Source of the DNA: Caldilineales bacterium
GTDB lineage: Bacteria; Chloroflexota; Anaerolineae; JAAEKA01
Length of the DNA stretch: 36,524 nt
Direction: 5' to 3'
NCBI GenBank assembly: GCA_025055015.1
Contig: JANWYQ010000057.1
Span: 1-36,524 of the forward strand
The position numbers were made by a program, and so were the translations under genes. This document shows, in pieces, positions 9,775-18,144 of this stretch. The notes under the pieces were generated by a model. The model did no database searches and was not told the origin of the DNA. It saw only the letters and a list, made by a program, of their open reading frames with translations. Position 1 is the stretch's first letter. Each line of letters opens with the position of its first letter.

Positions 9775-9808
9775 AAATCCCGGAGACTGGAGGTCTCCGG
9801 GATTTCTT
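9775..9808. terminator. Bidirectional intrinsic terminator between nadE and the convergent 5'-nucleotidase gene
   Basis: aaatcccggagac-tggag-gtctccgggattt, perfect 13-bp stem with A-run on the left and T-rich right flank. Confidence 0.88.
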
Positions 9809-9829
9809 GTGGGAGGGGGGTCGAGGGGC

Positions 9830-12115
9830 TTAGTCAGGGTAGGTGCGGTAGATCACCCGCAGGTAGCCCACCTTGCTGGGATCGCTGCCCTCGCCCGTGG
9901 CGAAGCCGTAGCGCGCGCTGGCGATGCCCTCCGGGCTGACGGCCTTGTTCAGCGCCACGTTGAAGTTGGAGGTCAACAGGAAGCCCTTGTTCTCCGCCCG
10001 GCCGAGCACCACGTCCCAGATGTAGTTCGTGATGTCGAAGCGCAACCAGGTGCCGATGCGGCCGCTGCCGATGCGCGCCGTGGCCAGAGGAGCGCCGAAG
10101 TCGCCGCCCGCAGCGGTCCACGGCGTGGTCCAGGTGGCGGTGTCCTCGCCCCACGTGGTGTTCACCGGCCGCACCGACACGTCCATAGTGGAGCCGGCCC
10201 AGTCGGCGAAGCCGCGGCCTTCCTGCACGTAGAGGTACAGGTACGCCCGGTCAATGAACGCGTTGGGCAGGATGCAGGTGTGAACGTTGTTGCACACCGG
10301 CACGTCCACCTTGAACACCGGCCGCATGGTGTTGTTCAGGCCCACCCACATGGTGGACAGGCCGCCGAAGTTCAGGCCGGGCCGGTTGCCGTCAATGAAG
10401 GTGTCCATGGCCACATCGTAGCGCCGCGCTCGGTTGACCGTGGCGGTCTTGCGGAGGATGCGGCCCTCGCCGGCCAGAGGGTAGCGGCTGGCCATCACGG
10501 TGCCGCCCAGGCCGCCCGCGGACTCCGGCGCCTGCAGGTACTCCACCACCGCGTCGGCCAGCACTGCCCAGCTGTCGTAGGGGTTGATGGCGTTGTCGCG
10601 GAAGACGAAGTAGGCGTCGCCGCCGCGGCGCATGAAGTCGTTAGAGGTGACCATGTAGACGCGGTTCGGGTCCAGTGGGCTGAAGGTGCCGTCCGGGTTC
10701 TTCACCTCCACCGAGACAATACGCCGCCCGGCGGGCCGCTGCGGATCCCAGGCATAGCGGATGCCGCCCACCTGCGGGAAGCGACCGTCCCCGAACTCCA
10801 CGCGGCTGACGCCGTTCTCCAGCGCCGCGATCACGTCCCGTCCCCTCAGGCCGAAGGTGGAGATCTGGTTGCCGAAGGGCAACACGGTGAGCACGCCGCC
10901 GATGGTGATGTTACCGGGGTTCAGGCTGGCGCGGATGCCGCCGCCGTTCTGGATGCAGATCTGGGTGCCGACGCTGGCCGTCTTCCACAGCATGGCGTCG
11001 CAGATCAGGTTGCCCAGGTTCGTCTCGCGGGAGCGCACGTTGGCGCGAGCGCCGTCCAGCAACACCTGGGTGCTGCCGACGACTGTGTTAGCCAGGGCGT
11101 CCACCGGCTGTCTGAACTCCGCCACGGCGGCGGCAATGGTCGGGTCCTCGGGGATGGCGGCGTTGATGAAGATGGGCGCGCCCTGGAAGGCCTGCACCAC
11201 GCCGTTGGCGTCGAAGGTCACGTTCAGCCGGCCCAGGTAGCGGCCCCACTCCCAGGCGCTAACGATCAGCACCGGCTCGCCGGCCGGAGACATGACCACG
11301 GTGGGGTAGGGGCCCTGGGCGCCGGGCATCGGGCCAAGCGGCGTGTGGCTGTGGCCGCCCACGATCACGTCAACACCGCTCACAGCCGCGGCCAACGCTT
11401 GGTCCAGAAGGTAGCCCAGATGGGTCAGCGCCACGATCTTGTTGACGCCCAAGGCCTGCAAGGCAGCTACCGTGGACTGAGCGGCCGCCACGGGATCGGT
11501 GAACTGCACGTTGGGGCCGGGGCTGGAGATGAAGGCCGTGTCCGGCGTGGTGAGGCCGAAGACGCCGATCTGCTGGCCGCCCACCTCGATCACGGTGTAG
11601 GGCTGGATCTTGCCGGTGAGCGAGATCTCGGCTGAGGCGTCAATGTTGGCGCTGAGCACAGGGAAGTTAGCTGCATCAATGAAACGGGCCAGGGCCGGCG
11701 GGCCGGAGTCGAACTCGTGGTTGCCGATGGCCATGGCCTGGTAGCCCAGCGCGTTCATGAAGTAGGCCGCTTCCTGGCCCTGCCAGTAGTTGAAGAACAA
11801 CGTGCCCTGGAAGGCGTCGCCGGCGTCCACCAAGAGCACGTTGCCACCCTCGGCCTTGACCTGCTGAATGGCGGTGTAACGCCGGGCTACGCCGCCCTGC
11901 AGCACGCCGCCCTCGGTGAAGGACTCGATGCGGGCATGGGTGTCGTTGGTGTGCAGGATGGTCAGGGTAAAGGGCCCATCGGCCGAGGCAGCCGACATGG
12001 ACAGCAGCGCCACGGCCACCAAGGCGACGAGGGTTAGGGCCAGGCTAAACACCAGGCGTGGCCCAAGAGACGAGACCGACGGACCTCCGTTGGGGGAGCG
12101 CAAACCTCGCAACAT
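9830..12115 (-). CDS. Secreted 5'-nucleotidase / UDP-sugar hydrolase family protein with C-terminal DNRLRE-like domain
   Basis: Signal peptide LVFSLALTLVALVAVALLSMSAASA; LTILHTNDTHARIESF, AIGNHEFDSG and VDVIVGGHSHTPLG; C-terminal DTFIDGNRPGLNFGGLSTMWVGLNNTMRPVFKVDVP. SD aaggag before ATG. Confidence 0.92.
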   Translation of the reverse strand: MLRGLRSPNGGPSVSSLGPRLVFSLALTLVALVAVALLSMSAASADGPFTLTILHTNDTHARIESFTEGGVLQGGVARRYTAIQQVKAEGGNVLLVDAGDAFQGTLFFNYWQGQEAAYFMNALGYQAMAIGNHEFDSGPPALARFIDAANFPVLSANIDASAEISLTGKIQPYTVIEVGGQQIGVFGLTTPDTAFISSPGPNVQFTDPVAAAQSTVAALQALGVNKIVALTHLGYLLDQALAAAVSGVDVIVGGHSHTPLGPMPGAQGPYPTVVMSPAGEPVLIVSAWEWGRYLGRLNVTFDANGVVQAFQGAPIFINAAIPEDPTIAAAVAEFRQPVDALANTVVGSTQVLLDGARANVRSRETNLGNLICDAMLWKTASVGTQICIQNGGGIRASLNPGNITIGGVLTVLPFGNQISTFGLRGRDVIAALENGVSRVEFGDGRFPQVGGIRYAWDPQRPAGRRIVSVEVKNPDGTFSPLDPNRVYMVTSNDFMRRGGDAYFVFRDNAINPYDSWAVLADAVVEYLQAPESAGGLGGTVMASRYPLAGEGRILRKTATVNRARRYDVAMDTFIDGNRPGLNFGGLSTMWVGLNNTMRPVFKVDVPVCNNVHTCILPNAFIDRAYLYLYVQEGRGFADWAGSTMDVSVRPVNTTWGEDTATWTTPWTAAGGDFGAPLATARIGSGRIGTWLRFDITNYIWDVVLGRAENKGFLLTSNFNVALNKAVSPEGIASARYGFATGEGSDPSKVGYLRVIYRTYPD

Positions 12116-12251
12116 CGCTGTCTCCTTGTTTGCGTTTCAAGAAAGCGGCGATTAAATAGACGTTTGCCGAAGCCGCGGCATCGGCAACAGCGGCGGAGAA
12201 GGGACCACCCGAGGAAGACGTTGCCCTTTGAGGCACAGAAAGGGCATCCCG

Positions 12252-12281
12252 ATTATACGAGCGACAGCGGAGATGAGTCAA
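12252..12281 (-). promoter_or_regulatory. Predicted promoter TTGACT-N18-TATAAT for the 5'-nucleotidase gene
   Basis: Minus-strand -35 at 12281-12276, -10 at 12257-12252. Confidence 0.65.
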
Positions 12282-12340
12282 ACTCGCCTGCGCTTCAGTT
12301 CTGTGGCCATCGGTGACGGCCGAAGCGTGACCAACTTACT

Positions 12341-12368
12341 TTGTCGTTCCGGGCTCATGCGCTATACT
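12341..12368 (+). promoter_or_regulatory. Predicted promoter TTGTCG-N16-TATACT for the ferritin-like gene
   Basis: ttgtcg 12341-12346, tatact 12363-12368. Confidence 0.5.
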
Positions 12369-12434
12369 GCAAAGGCTTGAAGAGCCATGCGGAGGGACCT
12401 TCCCTCCGTCCCAGAGCGTAGAAAGGAGCTTGCC

Positions 12435-12860
12435 ATGGACAAACAGACGTTGATTGATCACTTGAACGAGGACTTGGCGGGCGAGCTGGGTGCGATCATC
12501 CAGTATCTCACCTACGCCGCCAAGGCCACCGGCCCCTATCGCCCACAGCTCTCCCAGTTCTTCCTGGCCGAGATCGCCGACGAGCAGCTTCACGCCCAGT
12601 TCCTGGCCAACAAGATCGTGGCTCTGGGCGGCGAGCCCACCACTACCCCGCGGCCTGTGCCGCCTGCTCGCACCAACCGCGAGATGCTGGAGGCGGTGCT
12701 GGCCGCTGAGCGCAAGGCCACCCGGGACTACACTCAGCGCGCCCGCGAGGCTGAGGCGTACGGCGACAAAGGCCTGGTGGTCCAGCTCGAGGAGATGGTG
12801 CGCGACGAGAGCGGCCACTCTGAGGAGACGGAGCGCATCCTGCGCGACTGGCCGCTGTAG
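12435..12860 (+). CDS. Ferritin-like / bacterioferritin-type diiron protein
   Basis: Four-helix pattern with ELGAIIQY, EIADEQLHAQFL, AERKATRDY and RDESGHSEE; SD aaaggag before ATG. Confidence 0.88.
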   Translation: MDKQTLIDHLNEDLAGELGAIIQYLTYAAKATGPYRPQLSQFFLAEIADEQLHAQFLANKIVALGGEPTTTPRPVPPARTNREMLEAVLAAERKATRDYTQRAREAEAYGDKGLVVQLEEMVRDESGHSEETERILRDWPL

Positions 12861-12897
12861 GACCTGATCGTCATCCGTTAGGCCCCGGAAAAGGTGA

Positions 12898-12934
12898 GGG
12901 CTCCCAGCGCTGCAGCCTGGGAGCCCCGCTTTTT
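12898..12934 (+). terminator. Intrinsic terminator downstream of the ferritin-like gene
   Basis: gggctcccag-cgctgcagc-ctgggagccc then cgcttttt. Confidence 0.88.
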
Positions 12935-12973
12935 GGTCTCAGCTCCGCTGATTAAAAGCCGCCTGTGGTGGTG

Positions 12974-13963
12974 TCAGCGGTAGCTGTGCAGCGTCTTCAT
13001 GTAGTTCGCTCGCTCAAACGCGGTCGGTTCGGCCACGTTGCGCTGGCTGAGGCTGCCCTTCATCTCGTCAATGGACTCGTATTCGTGCTCCTCCATCCAG
13101 CGGGTGATGCCGTCCAGGAGGGAGGTGATGTGGCCGATGCCGTTCTTGAGCAGCGCCGAGCACACCTGAGCCACGTCGGCGCCCGCCATCACCGCCTTTA
13201 ACACGTCCTCCGGCGTGTGGATGCCGGTGGTGTGGGCCAGCGAACAGCCCACCCGCCCGTAGAGGATGGCGATCCAGCGCAGCGGCAGGCGCATCTCGTT
13301 CGAGTTGCTGAGCACCAAGTGCGGCCCTACCGTCAGCTCCTCGATGTCCAGGTCGGGTTGGTAGAAGCGATTGAACAGCACCAGCGCATCCGCGCCCGCC
13401 CGGTCCAGCAGGTAAGCCGTGTGGGGAAAGGCGCTGAAGTAGGGGCTCAGCTTCATGGCCACGGGAATGGAGACATGGCGCTTGACGTTGGCCAGCACGT
13501 CCAGATACACGTGCTCCACCTGGCCGCACGTGACGTCGGGGCTGGTGGGCAGGAAGTAGAGGTTGATCTCCAACCCGTCGGCCCCGGCCTGCTGGATCAA
13601 GGTGGAATAGTCAATCCAGCCACCGTCGCTGACGCCGTTCAGGCTGGCAATGATGGGGATGTCTACCGCCTCCTTGGCCTTGCGGATGTGCTCCAGGTAC
13701 TCCTCCGGCCCGAGGCGAAACTCGGAGGGCTTGGGGAAGTAGCTGAGCGCCTCCGCGTAGCTCTCGGCGCCGTACTCCATGTAGTGGCTGATGTAGGCCG
13801 CCTCCTGCTCGATCTGCTCCTCGAACAGCGAGTACAGCACGACGGCGGCCGCGCCAGCGTCCTCCATTTGGCGAATGGTGCTGATCTTCTCGGACAGCGG
13901 GGAGGCGGAGGGAACGATGGGGTTCTTGAGCCGCATGCCCATGTAGGTAGTGGAAAGGTCCAT
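12974..13963 (-). CDS. Dihydroorotate dehydrogenase-like flavoprotein downstream of nifJ
   Basis: MDLSTTYMGMRLKNPIVPSASPLS, DGLEINLYFLP, VAMKLSPYFS, GADALVLFNRFYQPDLD and GADVAQVCSALLKNG: class 1 DHODH-like TIM barrel. Confidence 0.9.
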   Translation of the reverse strand: MDLSTTYMGMRLKNPIVPSASPLSEKISTIRQMEDAGAAAVVLYSLFEEQIEQEAAYISHYMEYGAESYAEALSYFPKPSEFRLGPEEYLEHIRKAKEAVDIPIIASLNGVSDGGWIDYSTLIQQAGADGLEINLYFLPTSPDVTCGQVEHVYLDVLANVKRHVSIPVAMKLSPYFSAFPHTAYLLDRAGADALVLFNRFYQPDLDIEELTVGPHLVLSNSNEMRLPLRWIAILYGRVGCSLAHTTGIHTPEDVLKAVMAGADVAQVCSALLKNGIGHITSLLDGITRWMEEHEYESIDEMKGSLSQRNVAEPTAFERANYMKTLHSYR

Positions 13964-14000
13964 AAGTGTGTCTCCCTAGGGCGCTGGTGAAGTCGAGCTA

Positions 14001-14041
14001 GGGGGCGGCCGCGGCCGCCAAGGGCAGAGCCGGCCGCCCCC
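14001..14041. other. GC-rich intergenic hairpin between nifJ and the DHODH-like gene
   Basis: gggggcggccg ... cggccgccccc, perfect 11-bp arms; no T-run, so not a classical terminator. Confidence 0.65.
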
Positions 14042-14050
14042 GGTAGCGCT

Positions 14051-17000
14051 TTATCGGCCGCTGTAGTCCAAGCTGGCAAGCTGCTCGTAGAGGTGCCAGC
14101 GGCTCTTCACGTCCTCCTGCGCCTGGGCCAGCAGGTGGGCGGCATCCTCAGGCTTGGCCTTGACCAGCATGGTGTAGCGGGTCTCGTTGTAGACGTAGTC
14201 CTTCAGCGGGATCTTGGGCGCCTTGGAGTCCAGCTGCAGCGGGTTCTTGCCCTCGGCCGCCAGCCGCGGGTCGTAGCGCATCAGGATCCAGTAGCCGCTG
14301 TCCACGGCGCGGCGCTGCTGCTCGTTGCCGTAGGCCATGTCGATGCCGTGGGCGATGCAGTGGCTGTAGGCGATGATCAGGCTGGGCCCGTCGTACGACT
14401 CCGCCTCCAGGAACGCCCGCAGCGTCTGCTGGTCGTTGGCGCCCATGGCCACCCGGGCTACGTAGACGTTGCCATAGCTCATGGCCATCATGGCCAGGTC
14501 CTTCTTGGGCGCCGGCTTGCCGCCGGCCGCGAACTTGGCCACGGCCCCGCGCGGGGTGGCCTTGGACATCTGGCCGCCGGTGTTGGAGTACACCTCGGTG
14601 TCCAGCACCAGGATGTTCACGTTGCGGCCCGAAGCCAGTACATGGTCCAGCCCGCCGTAGCCGATGTCGTAGGCCCAGCCGTCGCCGCCCACGATCCAGA
14701 TGCTCTTCTTGACGAAGACGTCGGCCAGGTTGCGCAGCTGGCGCAGCGACTCGGCCCCGTTCAGGCTGTCCAGCCGCTTCTTCAGCTCCGCCACCCGCGC
14801 CCGCTGGGCGATGATGCCCGCCTCGTCCGACTGGTCGGCGTGCAGGATGGCCTCCGCCAAGTCGCGGCCCACCAGGTCGGCGTGTGCGGTCAGCAGCTCC
14901 CGCGCGAACTCGATCTGCTTGTCCAAGGTGAGGCGCATGCCCAGGCCGAACTCGGCGTTGTCCTCGAACAGGCTGTTGGACCAAGCCGGCCCGCGGCCCT
15001 CCTTGTTGAAGGTGTAGGGCGTGGTGGGCAGGTTGCCGCCGTAGATGGAGGAGCAGCCGGTGGCGTTGGCGATGATGGTGCGGTCGCCGAAGAGCTGGGT
15101 GAGCAGCTTGATGTAGGGGGTCTCGCCGCAGCCGGCGCAGGCGCCGGAGTACTCGAAGAGCGGCTGTAGGAGCTGCGCCGTCTTCACCTGGCGCACGTTG
15201 ACCTGGCTGCGGTCCACCTCCGGGATGTCCAGGAAGAAGGCGTAGTTCTCGCGCTCAGTGGCCCGCAGGGGCGGCTGCGGCGCCATGTTGATGGCCTTGA
15301 GCCGCGGCTCGCGACGGTTCTTGGCCGGGCAGATCTGGACGCAGGCCGTGCAGCCGGTGCAATCCTCAGGCGCGACCTGGACGGTGTACATCCAGCCGGG
15401 GAACTCCTTGCCCTTCCACGGCGTGGACTTGAAGGTGGCCGGTGCGCCGGCCAGAGCCTCCGGCGGGTAGACCTTGACGCGGATGGCGGCATGCGGGCAT
15501 ACCATGGCACACTTGCCACACTGGATGCAGACGTCCGGGTCCCACACCGGGATCTCCAGGGCGATGTTGCGCTTCTCCCACTGGGCGGTGCCGCTGGGCC
15601 AGGTGCCGTCCACCGGAATGGCGGAGACAGGCAGCTCGTCCCCGCGGCCGGCGATGATCTCCGCCGTCACCTTCTGCACGAACTCCGGCGCTTCCGGCGG
15701 CACCACCGGCGGCAGGTCGAAGGTGCTGGTGATCTGGTCCGGCACTTTCACCTCGTACAGGTGCTCCAAAGTCAGGTCAATCGCGTCCCAGTTCTGCTGC
15801 ACCACGTGCATGCCCCGCTTGCCGTAGGTCTTCTCCACGGCCTTTTTGATCTCGTTAATGGCCTCGTCCCGCGGTAGGACGCCGGAGATGGCGAAGAAGC
15901 AGGTCTGCATGATGGTGTTGATGCGGCCGCCCATGCCCGTCTTCTTGGCCACGTCGTAGGCGTCAATCACATAGAACTTGAGCTTCTTCTCGAGGATGTG
16001 GCGCTGATAGGTGCGCGGCAGATGATCCCACACCTCGTCCGGCCCCCACGGGCAGTTCAGCAGGAAGACCGCGCCTGGCTCGGCCTTGGCCAGCACGTCG
16101 TAGCGCTCCAGGAACACCGTCTGGTGCACGGCGATGAAGTTGGCCCGGTCAATCAGGTAGGGCTGCTGGATGGGCGCGGGCCCGAAGCGCAGGTGGGACA
16201 CGGTGGTGGCGCCGGACTTCTTCGAGTCGTAGACGAAGTAGCCCTGGGCGTAGAAGGGGGTCTCCTCGCCGATGATCTTGATGGAGTTCTTGTTGGCCCC
16301 TACCGTGCCGTCGGCGCCCAGCCCGTAGAAGAGGGCGCGCACCGTGCCCGGCATCTCGAGGTTGAAGCCCTTGTCGTAGGCCAGGCTGGTGTGGCTTACG
16401 TCATCGTTGATGCCAACCGTGAAGTGGTTCTTGGGCTGCGGCTTGGCCAGCTCCTCGAAGATGGCCTTCACCATGCCGGGGGTAAATTCCTTGCTGGACA
16501 GGCCATAGCGGCCGCCGATGATGCGGATGTCGGGCCGGCCGCCCTCCATCACGGCGGTGACGCAGTCCAGGTAGAGAGGCTCGCCGGCGGCGCCGGGCTC
16601 CTTGCAGCGGTCCATGGCGGCAATCGCCTTCACCGTGGGCGGAAGCGCAGCCATGAAGTGCTCGACGCTCCACGGCCGGAAGAGCCGCACCTTCACCATG
16701 CCCACCTTCTCCCCGCGCGCCGTCAGGTAGTTCACCGTGTGGTGCACGGTCTCGGCGCCGGAGCCCATGATCACGATCACCCGCTCGGCGTCGGGCGCGC
16801 CCACGTAGTCGAACAGGTGGTACTGGCGGCCCACCAGGCCGGCGAACTTGTCCATGGTCTTCTGGACGATCCCCGGCGTGGCGGCGTAGAAGGGGTTCAC
16901 CGTCTCCCGGCCCTGGAAGTAGACATCGGGGTTTTGGGCCGTGCCGCGGATAAAGGGCCGGTCCGGCGAAAGCGCGCGAGCGCGATGGGCCAGGATCAGC

Positions 17001-17596
17001 TCGTAGGGCAACATGGCCCGCATGTCGTCGTCGGTGAGCTGCTCGATCTTGGCCACCTCGTGGCTGGTGCGGAAGCCGTCGAAGAAGTGCAGGAAGGGGA
17101 CGCGCGCCTGAAGGGTGCTGGCCTGGGCGATCAGGGCGAAGTCCATCACCTCCTGCACGGAGCTGCTGCACAGGAGTGCCCACCCGGTGCTGCGTGTCGC
17201 CATGACATCGCTGTGGTCGCCGAAGATCGAGAGAGCCTGAGCGGCCAGGCTGCGGGCTGCCACGTGGAAGACGGTGCTGGTCAGCTCCCCGGCGATCTTG
17301 TACATGTTGGGGATCATAAGCAGCAGCCCCTGCGAGGCCGTGAAGGTGGTGGTGAGCGATCCGGTCTGCAGCGCGCCGTGGACCGCGCCGGCTGCGCCGC
17401 CCTCCGACTGCATCTCCACCACCAGCGGCACAGTCCCCCACAGGTTGGTCTTCCCCTCGGCGGACCACTGATCGGCCCACTCGCCCATCGGGCTGGACGG
17501 AGTGATAGGATAGATGGCGATCACTTCGTTGGTTTTGTGGGCAACGTAGGCCGCGGCCTCGTTGCCGTCAATCGTAACAATGGGGCGTTCACTCAT
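14051..17596 (-). CDS. nifJ: Pyruvate:ferredoxin (flavodoxin) oxidoreductase, single-chain
   Basis: MSERPIVTIDGNEAAAYVAHKTNEVIAIYPITPSSPMGEWAD start, two 4Fe-4S motifs (CIQCGKCAMVCPHA, CTGCTACVQICPAKNRREP), TPP domain ATGCSSIYGGNLPTTPYT and LDTEVYSNTGGQMSKATPRGAVAKFAAGGKP. Confidence 0.97.
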   Translation of the reverse strand: MSERPIVTIDGNEAAAYVAHKTNEVIAIYPITPSSPMGEWADQWSAEGKTNLWGTVPLVVEMQSEGGAAGAVHGALQTGSLTTTFTASQGLLLMIPNMYKIAGELTSTVFHVAARSLAAQALSIFGDHSDVMATRSTGWALLCSSSVQEVMDFALIAQASTLQARVPFLHFFDGFRTSHEVAKIEQLTDDDMRAMLPYELILAHRARALSPDRPFIRGTAQNPDVYFQGRETVNPFYAATPGIVQKTMDKFAGLVGRQYHLFDYVGAPDAERVIVIMGSGAETVHHTVNYLTARGEKVGMVKVRLFRPWSVEHFMAALPPTVKAIAAMDRCKEPGAAGEPLYLDCVTAVMEGGRPDIRIIGGRYGLSSKEFTPGMVKAIFEELAKPQPKNHFTVGINDDVSHTSLAYDKGFNLEMPGTVRALFYGLGADGTVGANKNSIKIIGEETPFYAQGYFVYDSKKSGATTVSHLRFGPAPIQQPYLIDRANFIAVHQTVFLERYDVLAKAEPGAVFLLNCPWGPDEVWDHLPRTYQRHILEKKLKFYVIDAYDVAKKTGMGGRINTIMQTCFFAISGVLPRDEAINEIKKAVEKTYGKRGMHVVQQNWDAIDLTLEHLYEVKVPDQITSTFDLPPVVPPEAPEFVQKVTAEIIAGRGDELPVSAIPVDGTWPSGTAQWEKRNIALEIPVWDPDVCIQCGKCAMVCPHAAIRVKVYPPEALAGAPATFKSTPWKGKEFPGWMYTVQVAPEDCTGCTACVQICPAKNRREPRLKAINMAPQPPLRATERENYAFFLDIPEVDRSQVNVRQVKTAQLLQPLFEYSGACAGCGETPYIKLLTQLFGDRTIIANATGCSSIYGGNLPTTPYTFNKEGRGPAWSNSLFEDNAEFGLGMRLTLDKQIEFARELLTAHADLVGRDLAEAILHADQSDEAGIIAQRARVAELKKRLDSLNGAESLRQLRNLADVFVKKSIWIVGGDGWAYDIGYGGLDHVLASGRNVNILVLDTEVYSNTGGQMSKATPRGAVAKFAAGGKPAPKKDLAMMAMSYGNVYVARVAMGANDQQTLRAFLEAESYDGPSLIIAYSHCIAHGIDMAYGNEQQRRAVDSGYWILMRYDPRLAAEGKNPLQLDSKAPKIPLKDYVYNETRYTMLVKAKPEDAAHLLAQAQEDVKSRWHLYEQLASLDYSGR

Positions 17597-17774
17597 CGCT
17601 GCCATCCTTGTGTGAGTTGCTGGCGGGCGGCGTTCGCTCTGCCCGCTGCGCTCAGAACACCCATGCCCCGCTGCGGAACATCGGTGAGCGTCTGAATCTC
17701 GGTTGTAGTGCGGAGGCCAGACCGGCCCGTCACGGATTTGACAAGCCTGTGGCCTTGCGCCAAACGTCGGTCTC

Positions 17775-17817
17775 ATCATACTGCGCCCCCCCGCATGGGG
17801 GTATGACATAGGTCATA
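17775..17817 (-). promoter_or_regulatory. Predicted nifJ promoter: -10 TATGAT plus CRP/FNR-type dyad TATGAC-ATAG-GTCATA
   Basis: Minus-strand -10 at 17780-17775; perfect 6-bp arms with 4-nt spacer at 17802-17817; dyad centre 17809.5, 29.5 nt upstream of the -10 first base. Confidence 0.55.
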
Positions 17818-17822
17818 AACAA

Positions 17823-17855
17823 AGACCGTACCCGGCTTCAAGCTGGGTACGGTCT
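17823..17855 (-). terminator. Second of two tandem hairpins downstream of tRNA-Asp
   Basis: agaccgtaccc ... gggtacggtct, perfect 11-bp outer stem; minus strand continues TTTGTTT. Confidence 0.75.
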
Positions 17856-17863
17856 CTCCACCG

Positions 17864-17898
17864 AAAAAGACTGGACCGGTCCTCAGGACCGGTCCAGT
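17864..17898 (-). terminator. First intrinsic terminator downstream of tRNA-Asp
   Basis: Minus strand ACTGGACCGGTCCTGAGGACCGGTCCAGTCTTTTT: long perfect hairpin followed by T5. Confidence 0.88.
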
Positions 17899-17911
17899 TC
17901 GCTCGCTTCTT

Positions 17912-17988
17912 TGGCGGGGCCGACGGGGCTCGAACCCGCGATCTTCGGCTTGACAGGCCGATATGTTTACCGACTACACCACGGCCCC
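17912..17988 (-). tRNA. tRNA-Asp (anticodon GTC), CCA encoded
   Basis: Minus strand GGGGCCGTGGTGTAGTCGGTAAACATATCGGCCTGTCAAGCCGAAGATCGCGGGTTCGAGCCCCGTCGGCCCCGCCA; anticodon stem TCGGC-CTGTCAA-GCCGA, T-loop GGTTCGAGCC, acceptor GGGGCCG/CGGCCCC. Confidence 0.95.
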
Positions 17989-18006
17989 TTGCTACGGACA
18001 GTGCAA

Positions 18007-18035
18007 ATTATACCTGCGCCGTGGGCTTTAGTCAA
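18007..18035 (-). promoter_or_regulatory. Predicted tRNA-Asp promoter TTGACT-N17-TATAAT
   Basis: Minus-strand -35 at 18035-18030, -10 at 18012-18007; predicted start about 12 nt before the mature tRNA. Confidence 0.82.
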
Positions 18036-18078
18036 ATTGCCGCGGCGATTTCTCCTGGGCGGAAGGATGGCAATGGTG

Positions 18079-18084
18079 TATAAT
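18079..18084 (+). promoter_or_regulatory. -10-like TATAAT upstream of the multidomain amidase gene
   Basis: tataat at 18079-18084, 60 nt before ATG 18145; no recognisable -35. Confidence 0.45.
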
Positions 18085-18144
18085 CCCCCTATCGAGCGGC
18101 CTGCACGGGCAAGGCCCTCGAGCTAGGACGCCACGGAGGCCATC

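Noticed and set aside
9245-11635. 796-aa plus ORF spanning nadE end, repeat and antisense of the 5'-nucleotidase
   Set aside because: Crosses a terminator and repeat, and is antisense to a clear gene; not credible as a protein.
15998-17695. 565-aa plus-strand ORF opposite nifJ
   Set aside because: Antisense to an unambiguous PFOR; no motifs.
17597-17809. N-terminal extension of nifJ (MSYPHAGGRSMMRP...)
   Set aside because: The extension would start inside the predicted operator and span the promoter; MSERPIVTIDGNEAAAYVA is the family-typical N-terminus.
17911-18126. ORF MAGPTGLEPAIFGLTGRYVY...
   Set aside because: Translation of the antisense strand of tRNA-Asp; GPTGLEPA-type strings are a known annotation artefact.
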